This document shows, one piece after another, positions 17,460-25,197 of a DNA stretch of 64,000 nucleotides (positions are counted from its first letter, which is position 1; the number at the start of each line of letters is the position of its first letter). The notes beneath the pieces are model-generated. The model had not been told where the DNA came from, ran no database searches, and worked only from the letters and a program-made list of their open reading frames with translations. The stretch lies in NCBI GenBank assembly GCA_035294245.1, contig DATGLG010000041.1, forward strand, positions 124,001 to 188,000. The letters run 5' to 3'. The stretch is from DATGLG01 sp035294245 (lineage in GTDB: Bacteria; Pseudomonadota; Alphaproteobacteria; JACZXZ01). A program made the translations under genes and the position numbers.

Positions 17460-17756
17460 CTAAACCAGGCGAAGGCGAAAATCGGCCCGCGCCACCTCGA
17501 CCTCGCGAAGCACTGCGACGATCCTGTCGAAATCCGCGCCGAGGGCCTGCCGGCTCCGCTGCGAGTCGGTCCAGACGAGATCGAGCGGCCCCGCGACATC
17601 GCCGGTCAGGGAATCCCAAAGCGCATCGAGATTGCGTCCGAACCACGCCGGCAGCGCTAACGCGCGGCTGAGGGCGTCATAGAAGTCGTCGCGGCCGCGG
17701 ATCGCAGCGCCATCGATAACAGCGACGCGGCGTGGCGGGCGATCCTCATCGCTCAT
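17460..17756 (-). CDS. Barstar-family RNase inhibitor
   Basis: Cytoplasmic protein of 98 residues with the barstar fold. The inhibitory helix reads LPAWFGRNLDALWD (35-48), so the barstar contact residues Asp35 and Asp39 correspond to D44 and D48. Tyr29 is replaced by a tryptophan (W38). A glutamate in the LREVE segment matches barstar Glu76. The ATG at 17756 overlaps the stop of the barnase-like gene as ATGA, so inhibitor translation is coupled to the toxin. The pairing strongly supports the assignment. Confidence 0.9.
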   Translation of the reverse strand: MSDEDRPPRRVAVIDGAAIRGRDDFYDALSRALALPAWFGRNLDALWDSLTGDVAGPLDLVWTDSQRSRQALGADFDRIVAVLREVEVARADFRLRLV

Positions 17757-18277
17757 TCGGCCTCGGGCAGCTTGAAGAAATGCCGGTAATGGTCGACCGT
17801 GACCCACTGCAGCCAGGTGCCGGCACCACCGCTCACATAGATCAGGCGGTGCGCGCCCCGCTTGCCGCCCGCGTAATCGAGATCGGCCTCGCGATAGCGG
17901 CCGTCATATTTCGCAGGCAGGCGGCGGCCGCGATTGTAGAACGCGTCGCCGCCAATCGCCGTGCTCGGCGCTGTCTTCCACAAATCGGAGCCCGGGTGCC
18001 AGCCCTTCGCCTCCGCCGCCGCCTTGGTCAGGTAGCAGGCGGGCAGCCGGCCTGTGTTGTGGACGTAATTCGCCACGCCGACGAAGGCCTCGATCTGCCG
18101 GAGCCCGAGGTCATGGGCGAAGTTGCGCAGGGCTTGGTCCTGGGGGCCCGCCGGTGCCGCGGAGAGGCCGCAGACATTCGCCGCCGTAGCCGCTCCAAGG
18201 CCGCCCGGGAGCGCCGAGGCCAGCGTGCAGGCGAATAGGACGCTACGGAAGAGAGCCGCGCAGGTCCGCATGGCCAA
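17753..18277 (-). CDS. Secreted barnase-type ribonuclease
   Basis: Protein of 174 residues with a signal peptide (about 1-33, likely cut after an Ala-rich stretch) and a microbial RNase N1/barnase domain. Residues equivalent to the barnase catalytic set are present: E130 (Glu73), R144 (Arg87), H163 (His102), with K85 (Lys27) and R140 (Arg83). The segments YREADLDY and TVDHYRHF closely match barnase. Two mature-domain cysteines (C36, C81) are absent from barnase and could form a disulfide. It would cut RNA outside the cytoplasm. The inhibitor gene follows with a four-base overlap. Upstream, only about 50 bp separate it from the mcd stop. Confidence 0.9.
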   Translation of the reverse strand: MAMRTCAALFRSVLFACTLASALPGGLGAATAANVCGLSAAPAGPQDQALRNFAHDLGLRQIEAFVGVANYVHNTGRLPACYLTKAAAEAKGWHPGSDLWKTAPSTAIGGDAFYNRGRRLPAKYDGRYREADLDYAGGKRGAHRLIYVSGGAGTWLQWVTVDHYRHFFKLPEAE

Positions 18278-18328
18278 GTCTTGCCCGGTTGGGAAGCGGG
18301 CGCAAGCGGCGCCGCGGCTTTGCCCGGC

Positions 18329-20065
18329 TCAATTGCGCCCGGAGAGCAGGCCGCGCGCGATGACGTTCGCCTGAATCTCGGCGGCGCCCTCGAAGATATT
18401 GAGGATGCGCGCATCGCACAGCACGCGGCTGATCGCGTATTCCTCGGCATAGCCGTTGCCGCCATGAATCTGCAGGGCGTTGTCGGCATTGGCCCAGGCG
18501 ACGCGCGCCGCCAGCAGCTTCGCCATCCCGGCCTCGATGTCGCAGCGCCGCCCGCTATCCTTCTCCCGCGCGGCGAAGTAGGTGAGCTGGCGCGCGATCA
18601 TCGTCTCGACCGCCATCCAGGCGAGCTTGCCGGCGACGCGGGGGAAGACGGCGATCGGCTTGCCGAACTGCACCCGCTCGCCGGCATAGCGTCGGCCGAG
18701 CTCGAGGGCGTTCTGCGCCACCCCGACGGCGCGGGCCGCGGTCTGGATGCGCGCCGACTCGAAGGTCGCCATGAGCTGCTTGAAGCCTTGGCCCTCGACG
18801 CCGCCGAGGAGACCGTCCGCCGCCACGGCGAAGCCGTCGAAGGCCAGCTCGTACTCCTTCATGCCGCGATAGCCGAGCACGCGGATCTCGCTGCCCGTCA
18901 AGCCGGCCACGGGAAAAGGATTGTCGTCGCTGCCGCGCGGCTTCTCGGCGAGGAACATGGAAAGGCCCTTGTAGCCGGGCTCGCCGGCATCCGTGCGCGC
19001 AAGGAGCGTCATCAGATCGGCGCGCGCGGCATGGGTGATCCAAGTCTTGCTGCCGCTGATGCGATATCGCCCGTCCTCGCGCGCGGCGCGGGTGCGCAGG
19101 CTGCCGAGATCGGAGCCGGTGTTGGGCTCGGTGAACACCGCGGTCGGCAGGGTGGCGCCGCTTGCGATTCGCGGCAGCCACTTCTCCTTTTGCGCTTCGG
19201 TACCTCCGAGGCGGATCAGCTCGGCGGCGATCTCCGAGCGCGTGCCGAGGGAGCCGACGCCGAGATAGGCGCGCGAGAGCTCCTCGGTGACGACGCACAT
19301 AGCGACCTTGCCGAGGCCGAGGCCGCCATATTGCTCGGGCACGGTGAGGCCGAAGACGCCGAGCTCGGCCAGGGCCTCGACAATCTCCATCGGGATGAGG
19401 CGATCCTCGGCGTGCCAGCGCGGAGCGGCGGGCGTCACCTTGGCCTCGCCGAAGCGACGAAACTGATCGCGCATCAGGATGAGTGTCTCGTCGGCGAGGC
19501 CGCTATCGCCGAACGTCTCCTCCTTCATGAGCAGTTCCGCGAGGCGCTGCCGCACGGCGGCGCTGTTGCCGCGGGCCGCGAGGGCGGCGGCGGGCGGGTG
19601 ATCGAGGATTGCGAGATCTCCCTCCGTGACGCCCAGATCGACGGGCCGCACGATCTCCACCTGCGAGAGGGCGATGCCGCCGCGAAGCTGCGCCAGATAT
19701 TCCCCGAAGGCGGCTTGCAGCATGAGTTGCTCGATCTCGCCAAGCTTCTTTGCGGAGTCAAGCCTCCGGGCCCAGCCGAGCATCTCGCGCAAGGCGGCGA
19801 CATAGGTGGCGCACCAGGCATAGCCGTGGGCGGCGAATTGCTCGCGCTCGAGGCGATCGCTTGCGACCGCGCCGCCGCGCGTCACCTTAGCGGCGACGGC
19901 GAGGCGCGCATGGGCAAGATAGCTCTCGGCGGCCTCGAGCGCCGCGGCGCATGAAGCAAGGAGATCCGGCAAAAGCGGCGCCGCCGCGGAATGGTCCAGC
20001 GCCTTCGCGGCGGCTTTGCGCATCGTCTTGAGCTCCGGCGAGATCTTCTCAGGCGTAGATCGCAT
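18329..20065 (-). CDS. mcd: (2S)-methylsuccinyl-CoA dehydrogenase (acyl-CoA dehydrogenase family)
   Basis: Flavoprotein of 578 residues, longer than ordinary acyl-CoA dehydrogenases (about 380-400) because of an extra helical N-terminal domain (about 1-170), as in known Mcd enzymes. The dehydrogenase core has FTEPNTGSDLGSL, YRISGSKTWITHA and, near the C-terminus, the HGGNGYAEE segment and IFEGAAEIQ with the catalytic-base position. It would oxidise methylsuccinyl-CoA to mesaconyl-CoA, donating electrons to ETF. Adjacency to ccr (17-bp overlap of reading frames) is decisive for the specific name. An internal ATG at 20023 would avoid the overlap. Confidence 0.88.
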   Translation of the reverse strand: MRSTPEKISPELKTMRKAAAKALDHSAAAPLLPDLLASCAAALEAAESYLAHARLAVAAKVTRGGAVASDRLEREQFAAHGYAWCATYVAALREMLGWARRLDSAKKLGEIEQLMLQAAFGEYLAQLRGGIALSQVEIVRPVDLGVTEGDLAILDHPPAAALAARGNSAAVRQRLAELLMKEETFGDSGLADETLILMRDQFRRFGEAKVTPAAPRWHAEDRLIPMEIVEALAELGVFGLTVPEQYGGLGLGKVAMCVVTEELSRAYLGVGSLGTRSEIAAELIRLGGTEAQKEKWLPRIASGATLPTAVFTEPNTGSDLGSLRTRAAREDGRYRISGSKTWITHAARADLMTLLARTDAGEPGYKGLSMFLAEKPRGSDDNPFPVAGLTGSEIRVLGYRGMKEYELAFDGFAVAADGLLGGVEGQGFKQLMATFESARIQTAARAVGVAQNALELGRRYAGERVQFGKPIAVFPRVAGKLAWMAVETMIARQLTYFAAREKDSGRRCDIEAGMAKLLAARVAWANADNALQIHGGNGYAEEYAISRVLCDARILNIFEGAAEIQANVIARGLLSGRN

Positions 20066-21332
20066 CCTCGAGGGTCCGCAGGCCTGGATGCTTGGCCTGG
20101 ACCAAGACCGCCATATTGCCCGGCTTGTGCTGGTTCCGCATCATTTTGGTATGGGCCTTCGGAATCTCGGCCCAGCCGAACAGCTCGGACATGCAGGGAT
20201 CGATGCGCCGCTCGATGACCAGGCGGTTGGCCTGGCTCGCCTGGAGCAGATTGGCGAAGTGGCTGCCCTGGATGCGCTTCTGGCGCATCCATACGAAGCG
20301 GGCGTCGAAGGTAATGTTGTAGCCGGTGGTGCCGGCGCAGAAGACGACCATGCCGCCGCGCTTCACCACGAAGCAGCTCACCGGGAACGTCGCCTCGCCG
20401 GGATGCTCGAAGACGAAATCGACATCGTTGCCCTTGCCGGTAATCTCCCAGATGGCGCGCCCGAACTTGCGCACCTCGGCGAGATAGGCGCTGTAGCGCT
20501 CCGTATCCTCGACGGGGGGCATGCGGCCCCAGCAGTTGAAGTTGTTCCGGTTGATGATGCCGCGCACGCCGAGCGACTTCACGAAATCGCGCTTGGCGTC
20601 GTCCGAGATGATCGCCACGGCGTTGGCGCCGGCCGTGGCCACGAGCTGCACCGCCATCGAGCCGAGCCCGCCGGCGGCCCCCCAGACCAGCACGTTGTGG
20701 CCGGGGCGCAGGATGTGGGGGCGGTGCCCGAACAGCATGCGATAGGCGGTGGCCAGCGTCAGGGTATAGCAGCCGCTCTCCTCCCAGGTGAGGTGCCGCG
20801 GGCGCGGCATGAGCTGGCGCGACTGCACGCGGCAGAATTGCGCGAAGGAGCCGTCGGGCGTCTCGTAGCCCCAGATGCGCTGGGTCGGGGAATGCATCGG
20901 ATCGCCGCCATTGCATTCCTCGTCGTCGCCGTCGTCCTGGTTGCAATGGACGACAACCTCGTCGCCCACCTTCCAGCGCTTCACCTTGGCGCCGACGGCC
21001 CAGACAATGCCGGCGGCATCCGACCCGGCGACGTGATACGCGGCCTTGTGCACGTCGAACACCGAGACGGGCTTGCCGAGGGCCGCCCAGACGCCATTGT
21101 AGTTGACGCCCGCGGCCATCACCATCACCAGCACCTCGTCGGCCTCGATGGTCGGGGTGGGGACGACCTCGAGCTGCATGGCGCGCTCCGGCTCGCCCTG
21201 GCGCTCGCGGCGGATCACCCAGGCATACATCTTCGCCGGCACATGGCCGAGCGGCGGGATCTCGCCGACCTCGTAAAGGTCTCTGCCGGCACCCTGCCTG
21301 CCGATATCGAGCCGACGCACTGCTTCGCCCAT
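20049..21332 (-). CDS. ccr: Crotonyl-CoA carboxylase/reductase
   Basis: NADPH-dependent medium-chain dehydrogenase/reductase of 427 residues that reductively carboxylates crotonyl-CoA to ethylmalonyl-CoA, the key step of the ethylmalonyl-CoA pathway. The cofactor motif GAAGGLGSMAVQL is clear. The segments CNQDDGDDEE, SPTQRIWGYETPDGSF and GRMPPVEDT are typical of Ccr rather than other reductases. The ATG at 21332 has a perfect AGGAGG (21343-21338) five bases upstream; the frame is open to 21428 but without such a site. It is divergent from ecm across a 231-bp AT-rich region. Confidence 0.96.
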   Translation of the reverse strand: MGEAVRRLDIGRQGAGRDLYEVGEIPPLGHVPAKMYAWVIRRERQGEPERAMQLEVVPTPTIEADEVLVMVMAAGVNYNGVWAALGKPVSVFDVHKAAYHVAGSDAAGIVWAVGAKVKRWKVGDEVVVHCNQDDGDDEECNGGDPMHSPTQRIWGYETPDGSFAQFCRVQSRQLMPRPRHLTWEESGCYTLTLATAYRMLFGHRPHILRPGHNVLVWGAAGGLGSMAVQLVATAGANAVAIISDDAKRDFVKSLGVRGIINRNNFNCWGRMPPVEDTERYSAYLAEVRKFGRAIWEITGKGNDVDFVFEHPGEATFPVSCFVVKRGGMVVFCAGTTGYNITFDARFVWMRQKRIQGSHFANLLQASQANRLVIERRIDPCMSELFGWAEIPKAHTKMMRNQHKPGNMAVLVQAKHPGLRTLEDAIYA

Positions 21333-21404
21333 CGCGACCTCCTTCGCTGGAGCGGGCCCGGGTCTTGGCGCCCGATCATCCCGCGACGCAGCAGAGGATA
21401 CGGC

Positions 21405-21480
21405 TATCGCGCTTATTTTGCAACGCACAATGCCATTTTATTTTATTAACGAATGTGATATTGAAATTATATGTCAGAAA
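21405..21480. promoter_or_regulatory. AT-rich divergent control region of ccr-mcd and ecm
   Basis: This is the most AT-rich stretch of the 231-bp gap between the divergent ccr and ecm starts, in strongly GC-rich surroundings. On the minus strand it carries a perfect TATAAT (21471-21466), about 130 bp before ccr, without a convincing -35. A TTTTGCAA element (21416-21423) resembles half-sites of short-chain-acyl-CoA regulators. It likely holds the promoters of both units. Confidence 0.4.
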
Positions 21481-21563
21481 TCACCGATTTGATTCGGGCG
21501 TTGCACCATCGCGCTATCGTGCGGCGCAGCGCCAGGGTGTAAGGAGGAGGCGAGGGACAGGCG

Positions 21564-23573
21564 ATGAGCGACGGAAGACCGGCACGCGACGAGCCCTGGC
21601 TGTTCCGGACCTATTCGGGCCACAGCTCGGCCAAGGCCTCGAACGCCCTCTATCGCACCAATCTGGCGCGCGGCCAGACGGGCCTCTCGGTCGCCTTCGA
21701 TCTTCCCACCCAGACCGGCTATGACAGCGACCATCCCCTCGCTCGCGGCGAGGTGGGCAAGGTCGGCGTGCCGATCTGCCATCTCGGCGACATGATGGCG
21801 CTCTTCGCCGATATTCCGCTTGCGCGGATGAACACCTCGATGACGATCAACGCGACGGCGCCGTGGCTTCTGGCGCTCTATATCGCCGCCGCGGAGCGTC
21901 AGGGAGCGCCGCGGGAGGAGCTCGCCGGCACGACCCAGAACGATCTCATCAAGGAGTACCTCTCGCGCGGCACCTATATCTTCCCGCCCGGCCCATCCTT
22001 GCGCCTTGTCACCGACGTGATCGCCTTCGCCTATCGCGAGGTTCCCAAATGGAACCCGATCAATGTCTGCTCCTATCACCTTCAGGAGGCCGGTGCGACG
22101 CCGGTCCAGGAGCTCGCCTTCTCCCTGGCGACGGCGCTCACGGTGCTGGATTCGGTGAAGGAGCGGGTCCCTGCCGCGGAGTTCCCGCGCGTGGCCGGTC
22201 GCATCAGCTTCTTCGTGAATGCCGGCATCCGTTTCGTGACCGAGCTCTGCAAGACGCGCGCTTTCGCCGAGCTCTGGGACGAGCTGCTGCAGGAGCGCTA
22301 CGGGATCACCGATCCCAAGTATCGTCGCTTCCGCTACGGCGTGCAGGTGAACTCCCTCGGCCTCACCGAGCAGCAGCCGGAGAACAACATCCATCGCATC
22401 CTCATCGAGATGCTCTCCGTGGTCCTTTCCAAGCGGGCGCGGGCGCGGGCGGTGCAGCTCCCAGCCTGGAACGAGGCGCTCGGCCTGCCGCGCCCCTGGG
22501 ACCAGCAATGGAGCCTGCGCTTGCAGCAGATCGTCGCCTACGAGACCGACCTGCTCGAATACGGCGACATCTTCGACGGCGCAACGGTGATCGCCCAGAA
22601 GGTGGACGAGCTCAAGCGCCGGGCCCGGGCCGAGCTCGCGCATATCGACGAGGTCGGCGGGGTGCTGGCCGCCGTCGAGAGCGGCTATCTGAAGCAAGCC
22701 CTCGTCGACAGCAATGCGCGCCGCATCGCCGAGATCGAGGCGGGCGAGCAGATCGTCGTCGGCGTCAACGCCTATACCGACACGGCGCCCTCGCCGCTGA
22801 CGGCGGCGGATGGCGGCTATCTCCTCCCCGATCCCGACGCCGAGGAGGCGCAGATCGCCACTCTGATCGCCTGGCGGCGCAGCCGCGATCCGCAGGCCGT
22901 CGCGCGCGCGCTTGCGGCGCTGAGCGACGCCGCGCGCGAGGGCCGCAACATCATGGAGCCGTCGATCACCTGCGCCCATGCCGGCGTCACGACCGGGGAA
23001 TGGGCGGAGACGCTGCGGCAAATCCATGGCAGCTATCGCGCGCCCACGGGTGTTGGTGGCGCCGTCTCGAATGCCGCGCGCAAGGAGATGCTGGCGCTCC
23101 AGGACGAGGTCGAGCGCGTCAGCCGCCGCCTCGGCCGCCGGCTCAAGATGCTGGTCGGCAAGCCAGGCCTGGATGGGCATTCGAACGGCGCCGAGCAGAT
23201 CGCGCTCCGCGCGCGCGAGGCGGGAATCGAGGTCGTCTATGGCGGCATCCGCTTCACCCCCGAGCAGCTCGCCGCCGCCGCCCGCGACGAGAAGGTGCAC
23301 CTCGTGGGGCTCTCGGTGCTCTCCGGCTCCCACCTGCCCCTCGTCGAGGCAATGCTGGCGCGCCTCAAGCTGCTGGGCCTCGGGAGCCTGCCGGTGGTCG
23401 TCGGCGGCATCATTCCTGCAGCCGACATCGAGCGCCTGAGAGCGGCGGGGGTGGCGCGCGTCTATACGCCCAAGGACTTCGCCTTGACCAACATCATCGG
23501 CGAGCTCGTCGCCCTCGCCGATCAGGCGAGCCAGGCGCCCACCAAGATGCCGCAGCGGCACCACTCCGCTTGA
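21564..23573 (+). CDS. ecm: Ethylmalonyl-CoA mutase
   Basis: Adenosylcobalamin-dependent mutase of 669 residues converting (2R)-ethylmalonyl-CoA to (2S)-methylsuccinyl-CoA. The substrate-binding barrel (about 1-510) begins with the family segment FRTYSGHSSAKASN. The C-terminal B12 domain has the DxHxxG cobalt-ligand motif (D537, H539, G542), followed by GLSVLSGSH and VVVGGI. The short N-terminus and the RTYSGHSSAKASN segment distinguish it from methylmalonyl-CoA mutase. A strong AAGGAGGAGG lies about 13-22 bases upstream of the ATG. It is divergent from ccr, which supplies its precursor. Confidence 0.94.
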   Translation: MSDGRPARDEPWLFRTYSGHSSAKASNALYRTNLARGQTGLSVAFDLPTQTGYDSDHPLARGEVGKVGVPICHLGDMMALFADIPLARMNTSMTINATAPWLLALYIAAAERQGAPREELAGTTQNDLIKEYLSRGTYIFPPGPSLRLVTDVIAFAYREVPKWNPINVCSYHLQEAGATPVQELAFSLATALTVLDSVKERVPAAEFPRVAGRISFFVNAGIRFVTELCKTRAFAELWDELLQERYGITDPKYRRFRYGVQVNSLGLTEQQPENNIHRILIEMLSVVLSKRARARAVQLPAWNEALGLPRPWDQQWSLRLQQIVAYETDLLEYGDIFDGATVIAQKVDELKRRARAELAHIDEVGGVLAAVESGYLKQALVDSNARRIAEIEAGEQIVVGVNAYTDTAPSPLTAADGGYLLPDPDAEEAQIATLIAWRRSRDPQAVARALAALSDAAREGRNIMEPSITCAHAGVTTGEWAETLRQIHGSYRAPTGVGGAVSNAARKEMLALQDEVERVSRRLGRRLKMLVGKPGLDGHSNGAEQIALRAREAGIEVVYGGIRFTPEQLAAAARDEKVHLVGLSVLSGSHLPLVEAMLARLKLLGLGSLPVVVGGIIPAADIERLRAAGVARVYTPKDFALTNIIGELVALADQASQAPTKMPQRHHSA

Positions 23574-23708
23574 CCCCTCGTCCGGGCCGCGTTAGCTTCG
23601 CCATCATGAGCGCACAGCTCCGCATTCGGCGAATTAGCACCCCGGCGCCCTTCGGGCTGCCGGGCCTTTGTGCGTCTTCGCTCGCCGCTTTGCCGGAGTT
23701 TGCCGCTC

Positions 23709-23996
23709 ATGTTTCCGTCGCCTGATCAATCCGCTTCCACTGCCTGCTTCGCCGTCCAGGCCCGGGCCGAGCCCGGCGCCATGCCGCGCGTGCTCGAGCT
23801 CTTCGCCAAGCGCGGGCTTGTCCCCTGCCATTGGCATGCCGTCCTCGCGGGCCCGGCGCGGGACGAGCTCCATATCGATATCCAGGTGGAGGGCATGGCG
23901 CGCGACGCTGCCGATTACGTGGCGCGCTGCCTGCGGCAGCTCGCCGATGTGGAGGTGGTGCTGATCTCGGAGAAGCGCTACGCCGCTGCCGGCTAA
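23709..23996 (+). CDS. Small ACT-domain protein
   Basis: A 95-residue protein that is essentially one ACT fold: ACFAVQARAEPGAMPRV (strand, loop, helix), HIDIQVEGM and VEVVLISEKRY strands. ACT domains bind small metabolites, often amino acids, and the pattern resembles the small subunit of acetolactate synthase without its C-terminal half. The ATG at 23709 starts just before the domain; the frame also opens at 23670. It is 135 bp downstream of ecm on the same strand and could be a metabolite sensor for the pathway. No partner enzyme is adjacent, so function is unassigned. Confidence 0.7.
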   Translation: MFPSPDQSASTACFAVQARAEPGAMPRVLELFAKRGLVPCHWHAVLAGPARDELHIDIQVEGMARDAADYVARCLRQLADVEVVLISEKRYAAAG

Positions 23997-24054
23997 ATGA
24001 GATCGCACAGCGCCGCACTGCAAGCTGTGCGGGCGCCGTCCGGGGGCGGACCTG

Positions 24055-25044
24055 CTACAGCTTGAAGATGCGCTCCGCATTGGCGCTGCTCACGGCCTTG
24101 CGGACGCGCGAGGGAAGCGAATTGACCCGCCCGAGGCAGCCCTTCATGTCGCCGATATTGTGAGGCCAATCGGAGCCGTACATGACCTTGTCCTCGCCGC
24201 CGACATTGATGCACATCTCGAGCGCATCCTGCCGATAAGTAACGGCGTCGTACCAGATGCGGTTGAGATAGTCGCGCGGCGGCGCCGAGATGTTCTCGCG
24301 CACCGCGTGCATGTTGTCGTAGCAGATGTCCATGCGCCCGGCGAGATAGGGGAGCGCGGCACCCGCATGGGCGGCGATGATCTTGAGGTTGGGATGGCGG
24401 TCGAGGAAGCCGCTATAGATCATGCGGGCGATGGCGAGGGAGGTATCGAACATGAAGCCGATCTGCGCCACCAGGTTGAAGCGCCGCATGTCGAGGTGCT
24501 TGACTCCCTGAGGCGCCGTCGGATGCACCAGAACCGGAAGGCCGCGCTTGTCGATCTCCTTCCAGATCGGTGCGAAGAGCGGCTCGGTGAGCGAGCGCTC
24601 GGCGACATTAGCGAGCACGATCACGCCCACGGCGCCCTTCTTGCACGCGCGCTTCAGCTCCTCGACCGCGAGGGTCGGATGCTCCCAGGGAAGCGAGGCG
24701 AGCCAGCGGATACGGTCGGGATAGAGGCGCTGCGCCTCCGCCATGTCGTCGTTGACGAGCTGGGCCGCCTTGAGGCTCGTCTTGGCGCTGCCGAAATAGC
24801 AATTGGGCGCGGTGAGCGAGACGATGGCAAGGTCGACCCTCGCCTCGTCCATCTTCTCCAGGCGCAGCTTGTAGTCGAAATGGCCCGGCTGCGGCGTCAT
24901 GAACGGCGCGCCGTCCGAATGGATGCCGAGGGGTGCCGGCCAATCCTTGCTCGGCTTCACCTCGTAGCGCGGCGCGCCTTTCCGCTTGATGAGCTCGAAC
25001 CATGCCTCGCTCAGCATATGGGTGTGGACGTCGATGACCGTCAT
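24055..25044 (-). CDS. ACMSD-type amidohydrolase / decarboxylase
   Basis: Metal-dependent hydrolase of 329 residues of the amidohydrolase_2 family. The metal-ligand motif is VHTH (H7, H9), a further histidine sits in LVHPTAP, another in AAHAGAALPY, and the catalytic aspartate is in YGSDWPHN. This set matches aminocarboxymuconate-semialdehyde decarboxylase and related nonoxidative decarboxylases. The ATG at 25044 is chosen because the protein then begins directly at the first strand (MTVIDVHTH). No pathway partner is next to it, so the substrate remains open. Confidence 0.85.
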   Translation of the reverse strand: MTVIDVHTHMLSEAWFELIKRKGAPRYEVKPSKDWPAPLGIHSDGAPFMTPQPGHFDYKLRLEKMDEARVDLAIVSLTAPNCYFGSAKTSLKAAQLVNDDMAEAQRLYPDRIRWLASLPWEHPTLAVEELKRACKKGAVGVIVLANVAERSLTEPLFAPIWKEIDKRGLPVLVHPTAPQGVKHLDMRRFNLVAQIGFMFDTSLAIARMIYSGFLDRHPNLKIIAAHAGAALPYLAGRMDICYDNMHAVRENISAPPRDYLNRIWYDAVTYRQDALEMCINVGGEDKVMYGSDWPHNIGDMKGCLGRVNSLPSRVRKAVSSANAERIFKL

Positions 25045-25197
25045 CCTCGGGCTCCCCCTGCGCTCCGCCGGGCAATCGCCGGCCTTTTTGTCGACCGGGA
25101 GGGAGCATATCTTCGGCGGAAGGCGCGGTAAATCCGATTCCCCGCCGCTGCGGGCCTCGGCACGGCGGTGGGATTGCGCCATGGGAGGGGAGAGGGG

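Noticed and set aside
18278..18328. Cobalamin riboswitch upstream of the adenosyltransferase unit
   Set aside because: Only 51 bases separate the barnase gene from mcd, too short for this element, and no B12-box was seen.
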